DNA of 23,455 bases, taken from positions 55,143,251 to 55,166,705 of the forward strand of contig JBOZIK010000001.1 in assembly GCA_051453625.1 (NCBI GenBank), in the 5' to 3' direction. A model generated the notes under the pieces. That model saw nothing but the letters and a program-made list of their open reading frames with translations, was not told where the DNA came from and ran no database searches. Below, piece by piece: positions 16,952 to 23,455 of the stretch; position 1 is the stretch's first letter; the number at the start of each line of letters is the position of its first letter. The translations under genes and the position numbers were made by a program. Source of the DNA: Welwitschia mirabilis (Eukaryota; Gnetophyta; Gnetopsida; Welwitschiales).

Positions 16952-17914
16952 ACATTTTTCATAGCATAAGATTTAAACTTTTCTTCCTTCTATTATGGAA
17001 GATGTTTTAAATAAAAGTTTTACTGTATATAAGCAACTGTATACAATATTTATGCTTGAAAATATGTTGTTTTTTAAATATGAAAGTTTCAAACACATTA
17101 AAATGTTTTTTGATACTCTTTCATGATTTGTATAAAGTCACTGTACTTTTGAAGTAAAATGCTATTGCTACCTTATTTTCTTAAAAGTATTTTAATTAGG
17201 ATTTATATTCCCCATTTATTTAGGGCCATGACTTAATATAAGGGACACACTGATATTTCATAGGTTCAAATTCTTAGGGTTACATGACTAATTTGGCTAG
17301 CATAGTTTCATCACATAATCCACTTCTTCAATTCTACTAGAACATCTTCACTCTTATCTCCTGTAACTTATCCACAAGCATTCCTTAATTTGTCCTTAAT
17401 ATGTATCATTATCAAACATTATTAATTGATGTTTTTCTAGTTTTCAAAGTTTGATATTAGTTCATCTTTTTATAAAATTTAATCTATAGCCACTTTGTAT
17501 ATAGCACTCTTAGACCTAATAACCCTTCTTATCATTCTTGGAACACTATAACTCTAAAAAGTTATTAATCATTTAGTCTAGTACTTTCTCATGAAAAAAA
17601 CTCAAATGGATGCCCAATTCTCTTTTATAGGATGGTTTGACCATAATTCCATTCAAATCATTTTTTATTGTTGTTCATCCTTGTTTAGACTTCAAGCAAC
17701 TGACTTTGTCAATGATGAATTTCTTATTGGTCTTGAGAGATTGATCAATCTACAAGCACATATAACTGAGGATCACTAACTCATATGTTAAAATGAAAGG
17801 TGTACATTTTGTTGTAAAACATTACTATAATATAAACAAAACCAAGAAATTCAGTCTCATGGTAGTAAGGCAGTTGGTTGTGGATGTTTTACCCTCGTTC
17901 TTTAAATTTGTAGA
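16952..17914. other. Unrecognised AT-rich sequence
   Basis: A few short degenerate repeats continue from the inverted-repeat region: GATGTTTTAAATAAAAGTTTTACTG at about 17001 echoes 16925-16948, and ACTGTATA is repeated near 17023 and 17037. A short open stretch at 17591-17779 has no recognisable domain. No gene can be supported. Confidence 0.4.
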
Positions 17915-18483
17915 NNNNNNNNNNNNNNNNNNNNNNNNNNNNNNNNNNNNNNNNNNNNNNNNNNNNNNNNNNNNNNNNNNNNNNNNNNNNNNNNNNNNNN
18001 NNNNNNNNNNNNNNNNNNNNNNNNNNNNNNNNNNNNNNNNNNNNNNNNNNNNNNNNNNNNNNNNNNNNNNNNNNNNNNNNNNNNNNNNNNNNNNNNNNNN
18101 NNNNNNNNNNNNNNNNNNNNNNNNNNNNNNNNNNNNNNNNNNNNNNNNNNNNNNNNNNNNNNNNNNNNNNNNNNNNNNNNNNNNNNNNNNNNNNNNNNNN
18201 NNNNNNNNNNNNNNNNNNNNNNNNNNNNNNNNNNNNNNNNNNNNNNNNNNNNNNNNNNNNNNNNNNNNNNNNNNNNNNNNNNNNNNNNNNNNNNNNNNNN
18301 NNNNNNNNNNNNNNNNNNNNNNNNNNNNNNNNNNNNNNNNNNNNNNNNNNNNNNNNNNNNNNNNNNNNNNNNNNNNNNNNNNNNNNNNNNNNNNNNNNNN
18401 NNNNNNNNNNNNNNNNNNNNNNNNNNNNNNNNNNNNNNNNNNNNNNNNNNNNNNNNNNNNNNNNNNNNNNNNNNNNNNNNNNN
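17915..18483. other. Assembly gap, 569 N
   Basis: A sized gap, unlike the 100-N placeholders. The edges share only a short TTGTAGA (17908-17914 and 18484-18490). Apparent open frames crossing it are artefacts of reading N as any residue. Confidence 0.95.
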
Positions 18484-19634
18484 TTGTAGAAGCTAACCAC
18501 TTCAAAGCATCAATGAACTGTGCATTTCTTTTTTTCCTTCTTTTTTTCCTTGAATCATTAAAATTATTAAGATTTAAAATCTAGAGAGCTAATTCCTTGA
18601 TGAATGTTTGATTTTCAGTCAACAACATGTTTTCAACTCGAAGAAGACATGTCTTGATTTCAATTGAGCTTTACAATTAGAGATAAAAATACTAAATTTG
18701 AATGGTAAAATAGAGAAATTATCAATAGAAGAGGCTACCAAAGCTGTAATGAGATGATCAGTTAGGCAAATCTTACATCCATACTATGTTGATGTCCTAA
18801 TTCTATTAAATATCAATTAGTTATTAAGTAAAGGAATTGTGTTAGCATAAATAACTATAAGGTTCCTTCATAAAAAAGAATAAGTAGTGTAGGAAACATG
18901 TTAATGCCTTCAACTTAAAAGGACAAATTCATTACAAGGCCAATGGAGCATTTGGAGATATTAAAACTTATGTGGATGAAATGGCTTTAATTGTAACCCA
19001 CAAAGATAGCTCTATCCCTTTTAATTACCCTAAAATCTATTACTGCCTCCTAGCACTCTAAATTATCTATCTATTCTAGATGAAGTCTGAGTTAGACACA
19101 ACACAAAATTAAAATGTTATAGACTCATAGGTAAAAGATTAAGGGTACTTTACAAGTACTTCACATACTGACCCTACTAATATAACATCCTTGAAGTAGT
19201 TAACTTGAACATTTGAAGAATGTGTTTTGAGTGTAACTATTTGGCCTACTCTAGTGAAGTATTTGTAATAAATTATTTATCAAAATATCCTATGATAAAG
19301 TTTTCATTATCTTTAAAAAGGTTTTCTGAGATACGATCTAAGGAGGATTAGGGGTAAAAAGATTTGAATGGATCTAACTATCTATAAAATTTGAGAAAAT
19401 GCCTATGGAATCTAGAACTTATGCATCAGAGAAGTTGTTGAGTGTTGCTATTACTGAAGCCTTCGGTTTTTTTTCTTAGGTTTTATTTCCTTGTTTTTTG
19501 AATCATGGATGCACATGATATCATTAAAATAATTGAATTTTTCATCACTATTTTGAGATTTAAGTTGTTCTTGACTTTTGATTTCTTCTTTTATAGGTGC
19601 AAATTAGAAGTTTTGATGTTTTACTAAGGATCTA
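18484..19634. other. Unrecognised AT-rich sequence left of solo LTR
   Basis: No retroelement domain, LTR or ORF could be supported on either strand. The last 35 bases before 19635 contain no match to the iMet PBS, which argues that LTR C is not a 5' LTR of a minus-strand element. Confidence 0.4.
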
Positions 19635-19817
19635 TGTATAGGATTGAGAACCTAGTGGGGGAAGCAGGAAGAGGAATAGGATTTATAAATAATTGAATAA
19701 ATTCATAAAAATAACTTCACATAAAATAAATAGTAAAATACTTATGCATAAAAAAATAAAACTATTTAAAAAATAAAAAACAGAAAGCACAAAAATACTG
19801 ATGAGGATGCACACAAG

Positions 19818-19824
19818 ATTTATA
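19818..19824 (-). promoter_or_regulatory. TATA-like box in LTR C
   Basis: The minus strand reads TATAAAT, followed by CTTGTGTGC, and corresponds to TATAAAA at 6275-6281 in LTR B. Conservation of the A/T core between the two copies supports a promoter role in the ancestral LTR. Confidence 0.45.
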
Positions 19825-19906
19825 GTGGTTCAGAAACCCCTACTCCACTCTTGACGATTAGCTTATTCATGCCTAATTTGGATCTTTGTTAATCTCTTTT
19901 TAGGTA

Positions 19907-20006
19907 NNNNNNNNNNNNNNNNNNNNNNNNNNNNNNNNNNNNNNNNNNNNNNNNNNNNNNNNNNNNNNNNNNNNNNNNNNNNNNNNNNNNNNNNNNNNNN
20001 NNNNNN
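19907..20006. other. Assembly gap, 100 N
   Basis: A placeholder gap in LTR C. The 52 bases before it (19855-19906) recur after it (20007-20058) with a single C/A mismatch, so the true sequence is probably continuous with one copy. Confidence 0.95.
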
Positions 20007-21165
20007 CGATTAGCTTATTCATGCCTAATTTGGATCTTTGTTAATCTATTTTTAGGTATTCCAACTTCACCTGTAACCTTTATAATCGGACTTTTCTAAG
20101 GCTCAATTTCAACCTTTAGCAAGAATGCGAAGTAGTGATAATGGTATATCATAATGCATAAGTTTCACTTGATCTCAAGCATAAGAATAGTATTGCTATA
20201 CAGCTTGAGAAGATGGTATGATTCATAAGCATACAGTGCAATAGACCTAACCAAGTACACAATGATAACAGTAGCTCTTGATTCATCTTTGGTCAAGAAG
20301 AGAATATGCTAATGAGTTTAATAATGATTTTCACAATGATTCAAAAGTGATACAGTGGTTTTGACTCTTAGCAAATATATAGGAAAGGTCTTTTATGATT
20401 TTTACAAGTTAAAAAACTTTCCAACAGATAAAAAATAGGTTTATAATGACTAGAAAAATCTTGTTTCTATCATGACTAGTCAACTCCTTAAAACATATTC
20501 TTGACTCATCATGTAATGCTTTCACTAAAATTGGTTGCCCTTATGTTTTTCTGGTTAACCCCAATTTCTTATAGCTCCATGTCTAATTAACCTTTTTGGG
20601 TCTGGTCAGCTACAAGTTTAGTCAACCCCATGTTTACAAAGTTGTAAGCACTGTTTTATGGTCTAAGTCTGATCAACCCCACAAATATTCAGTCGACTCC
20701 TTAATGAAAAAGGATGTAAATATTTCAGTTTAGGTCTAGTTGGCCCCTTAAGAATCTAATCGATCCCTTGATGATCAGTTGTAAAAGTTTGATTCTCAGG
20801 TTCGGTTGACCCCTCAAGAATCTGATGACTCCTTACTAATCGGTTGTGAAATATTAGATGCTCAACTCTAGTCGACACCTCAAGAATCCAGTTGATTCAT
20901 TTGTATTCAGATTATTTCAGTGTAAGATTCAGGTGTGTTCGACCCCTTAAGAATCTACCCCCTCAAGAGAGTATACAAACTGATAGGTTCAAGTTCAAAA
21001 TGTGATAAATTATATTAGCTTCTGACCTACAAAGATTAATATTTTCTACACAAAATACAACATGTTTTGCTAAACAGAAAATATTAGTTTGACATCAAAT
21101 TGACAAATATTAACTGGATACTACAATCCAAAAAATTTCTCTAATGACATTAAATCATATAATCT

Positions 21166-21265
21166 NNNNNNNNNNNNNNNNNNNNNNNNNNNNNNNNNNN
21201 NNNNNNNNNNNNNNNNNNNNNNNNNNNNNNNNNNNNNNNNNNNNNNNNNNNNNNNNNNNNNNNNN
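21166..21265. other. Assembly gap, 100 N
   Basis: A placeholder gap. The 124 bases before it (21042-21165) recur after it (21266-21389) with one G/A difference (CTGGATAC against CTAGATAC). The second copy of the LTR C end and flank is therefore very probably an assembly duplicate. Confidence 0.95.
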
Positions 21266-21389
21266 TTTTCTACACAAAATACAACATGTTTTGCTAAACA
21301 GAAAATATTAGTTTGACATCAAATTGACAAATATTAACTAGATACTACAATCCAAAAAATTTCTCTAATGACATTAAATCATATAATCT

Positions 21390-22560
21390 GGGAGGATCTA
21401 ATGTTGAAGGATGAATCTAGGTAACACACATCAATGCTCCACTTTAAAATCTCTTAAGAAGGATCTATCACTATCTTTGCCTCTTTTTAACATGTCATTT
21501 TTAAACCAAGTTTTTTTTAAGGCCTCATTTCCCTATTAAGGCCCTACAATGGCATTTTCGAATGTAGGAACTTAAGAGTAGATCCAAGCCCATTTGATGT
21601 TTATTCAACTAAAATGAACCATCAATAGAGTATTGAAGATCCTCTAAATAATTCATTACAAAAGATGAGCATGAAATCACTGTAAAAGAAATAACAAGGG
21701 TCTAAATAAATCCATCCATCCATTCAAAAACTGAGATTCCAAGACTATAACTAGTTTATGAAATTAATTGCATTATCTAATGTTGAGTTACAGGGAATAG
21801 TGGAGTGTCTAGGAGAGAGTGTATCACTTCTGGTGCATCCGTAAAAGCAATAAACACTAGGAGTTACAAAGAAACCTAGCTAAAATAAATTACATTATTT
21901 GGTTTGGAGTTAGAAAGCAAAGCTTAGTGGTTGGGTTCTACTTTGGCCTTGACTTATTTTTAGTAACTACTCTATAATTAACCATAATTAAAGTAATAGA
22001 TCTAATTTTTGTCTTCTTTTATTGAGGATAAAGAATAACAAAGATAAGCCACATGAAGATGGGGTATAAACAAGTGATCTACTCCTATATTCTAGAGCCT
22101 ATGAGTTCGCCTTCTATAAAATACCTTCTTAAAACTAGTGCTATCATGCTTAGCACAAATATAATGAAGAACACAATCAGAAAGGAATTTAATCTTAGAG
22201 CTTCACATGTAATGGTTCTCTATGCATAATTCCATTATAAGTAGTATTTATAAATCATGACACCCCAATTCCAAGAAATAAATTTGCTGAATTACATTAC
22301 AGTCAAGGGTATGACATGTGGATTTATTCCTCTTATACAACTAATGAGGTCTATAAGCTTAGTAAAGAAAAATGAAATGAGAGTTATGAAATAGAATAAG
22401 AAAAAGAAAAAAAATAACACCACCCATTCATGGGCTGTTTTAAAAAGAGAGAAGAAGGCAAATAAGAACTTCTAAGAATGAAGGATTTTTTTTTTGATTT
22501 TTTTCCCCAAGCTACACGTTTTGAGGTGTTGGAAAAAAGACTTTTTACAGTATTTCTTAA
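21390..22560. other. Unrecognised sequence, possible unique flank
   Basis: No retroelement domain, long ORF or RNA gene was found. It contains a CCATCCATCCATTC run (21714-21727) and an A-rich purine stretch (22370-22415). It lacks similarity to the LTRs and may be older repeat or single-copy DNA. Confidence 0.35.
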
Positions 22561-22732
22561 AAAAATGCCTTACAAGTATTTTAAGGCATTTTTATGAAAA
22601 TATCTTAGAAATGCTTAAAAAGCCTATAGGCTTTTAAGATGAGGCTTTTTAAGGCGTTTTGTGGAGAAATTCCTTAGAAGATTTAAGGAATTGTTTAGGG
22701 CCTTTTAAGGCATTTTGGAAATGCCTTAAAAG
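22561..22732. repeat. Array of stem-loops built on AAGGC/GCCTT
   Basis: Four adjacent perfect inverted repeats: 12-bp arms 22561-22572 and 22582-22593 (AAAAATGCCTTA/TAAGGCATTTTT); an 18-bp perfect palindrome 22618-22635 (AAAAGCCTATAGGCTTTT); 9-bp arms 22668-22676 and 22684-22692 (AATTCCTTA/TAAGGAATT); and 14-bp arms 22702-22715 and 22719-22732 (CTTTTAAGGCATTT/AAATGCCTTAAAAG) with a 3-base loop. TTTTAAGGC-type segments begin at 22579, 22647 and 22703, suggesting about three degenerate tandem units. Function unknown; possibilities are a foldback element, a small-RNA hairpin source or a self-complementary satellite fragment. Confidence 0.8.
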
Positions 22733-23455
22733 CCTATATTTCTTTTTTGGAGAAGCCTTCGCTACCGAACTTTGGAATTTGGATAAGCCTTTAAACCTTT
22801 GAGCCTTAAAATCTTTAGAGTTCTTGAATATTGTTGACTATGATTTTATGATTGTCATTTCCTTTCTTGTATGGTTCTTTTATTCTTTCATTTCATCCTT
22901 AAATGGTTCTTGGTTTCTCTTTTATTTTCTTGCATGATACTTATCATTGCATCTCGACTAATCCCTACATTGAATGATTACAATATTTGTGTAATTCTTG
23001 TAAAGTTATTCTCGCACATCAATAACGTTGCATTTGGACTACATATATTCCATGTTAGTATTATCTTAGACACTTTACATCACAACCATCTTGTCTAGGT
23101 CTTGTAACGAGTTGTTGATTATCTTGTTTTGGTTATCAGCCTTGGCTAATGATTTTTTATATAGAAAAACTAAAACTGGCCAGGGTAACTGGTTGTTTAT
23201 CTTCAGGGAGAGATGCTCTCTGAAGGGAAATGCCATGGGACTAAACTTCCAAGATGAATAGGGGAAATATGACCAATTTACCATTTGTCCCTCATGGATT
23301 GTCTGCAACTAGATTACTAAAATCTGTTATGGAGTAATAGTAAACAAAGATTAATTTAAATGGAGCCTTGGTCGTTTCTGATCTATTCTTGATATCCCCT
23401 TTCACTTGAACACCATTGTCATTTCATACCTTGCCATGGATCATACTGGGAACTG
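22733..23455. other. Unrecognised sequence to the window end
   Basis: Less AT-rich than most of the window, especially after 23100. Short open stretches exist on both strands, but none shows a domain or convincing splice structure. A pyrimidine-rich TTTATCTTCAG at 23197-23207 looks like a 3' splice site but is unsupported. A neighbouring host gene beyond the window end is possible; nothing here proves it. Confidence 0.35.

Larger units (their letters stand above)
19635..21125 (-). mobile_element. Solo LTR of the copia-type family (LTR C)
   Basis: The same LTR as at 6077-7871, in the same orientation. It starts TGTATAGGATTGAGAACC, followed by the GTGGTTCAGAAACCCC block (19825-19840), the decamer cluster (20475-20960) and the TTAGTTTGACATCA block (21084-21097), and ends ACTACA. 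Neither a PBS below 19635 nor a polypurine tract above 21125 is present. ATCTA (19630-19634) on one side and ATCCA (21126-21130) on the other are consistent with a decayed 5-bp target duplication. A solo LTR forms when recombination between two LTRs removes the interior. It contains the 19907-20006 gap. Confidence 0.75.

Noticed and set aside
17793-18584. Long open frames on both strands crossing 17915-18483
   Set aside because: They exist only because the 569-N gap is translated as unknown residues; the real sequence at the ends has no coding signal.
22871-23308. Two short open frames near the window end, and a TTTATCTTCAG splice-like site at 23197-23207
   Set aside because: Low-complexity hydrophobic residues and no family resemblance. 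A possible exon of a neighbouring gene cannot be shown from this sequence.

Overview
This window looks like nuclear DNA from a flowering plant. It is strongly AT-rich, CG dinucleotides are scarce, and everything I can identify comes from plant-type LTR retrotransposons: a Ty1/copia Gag-protease, a Ty3/gypsy Athila/Tat-type RNase H-integrase, and primer-binding sites of the tRNA-iMet and tRNA-Asp classes. Every protein-like stretch carries stops or frameshifts. I see no intact host gene, no tRNA, rRNA or CRISPR array, and no bacterial features. The species cannot be named from this sequence. The scaffold contains 100-N gaps whose two edges repeat the same sequence, so parts of it are assembly artefacts.

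Layout. 1-914: unrecognised sequence with one gap. About 915-7871: an old minus-strand copia-type element. Read on the minus strand it has a 5' LTR (7871 to 6077), a PBS (6074-6063), gag (from 6010), two zinc knuckles, a protease DSG motif (about 4350) and a gag-pre-integrase remnant (to 3882). An unrelated degraded ORF (3515-2472) follows where integrase, RT and RNase H would be expected. A polypurine tract (1899-1890) and a 3' LTR truncated on its outer side (1879 to about 915) complete it. The 5' LTR abuts, and probably interrupts, a plus-strand Ty3/gypsy pol (about 7869-9459, RNase H and integrase). After a gap comes a second, diverged copy of the same integrase region (9560-10330).

10.4-12.4 kb is AT-rich and non-coding, with a (TAA)9 microsatellite and a hairpin. 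12.48-13.58 kb holds a second degraded plant-transposon-type ORF, on the plus strand. An LTR with a clear TATA box follows (ends 14418), then a heavily decayed tRNA-Asp-type PBS (14422-14439) and a gypsy gag pseudogene (14931-15626). One LTR therefore lies between the 3' end of one element and the 5' end of another, which suggests an LTR-sharing tandem. 15.6-19.6 kb is mostly unrecognised and includes a 569-N gap. 19635-21125 is a solo copy of the copia LTR with a near-matching 5-bp target duplication. The rest is unrecognised except for a compact array of stem-loops at 22561-22732.

Nothing here looks expressed as a working pathway; the window is a nested retrotransposon graveyard. Decay is dominated by transitions at methylation-type sites: the tRNA-Asp PBS differs from the canonical form as I recall it only by G-to-A and C-to-T, CpG-containing LTR motifs appear in TG/CA forms, and stops cluster as TAG/TAA. 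The observations most worth following up are the possible chimeric non-autonomous copia element, the LTR-sharing gypsy arrangement, the CpG-decamer cluster in the copia LTR, and the stem-loop array near 22.6 kb.
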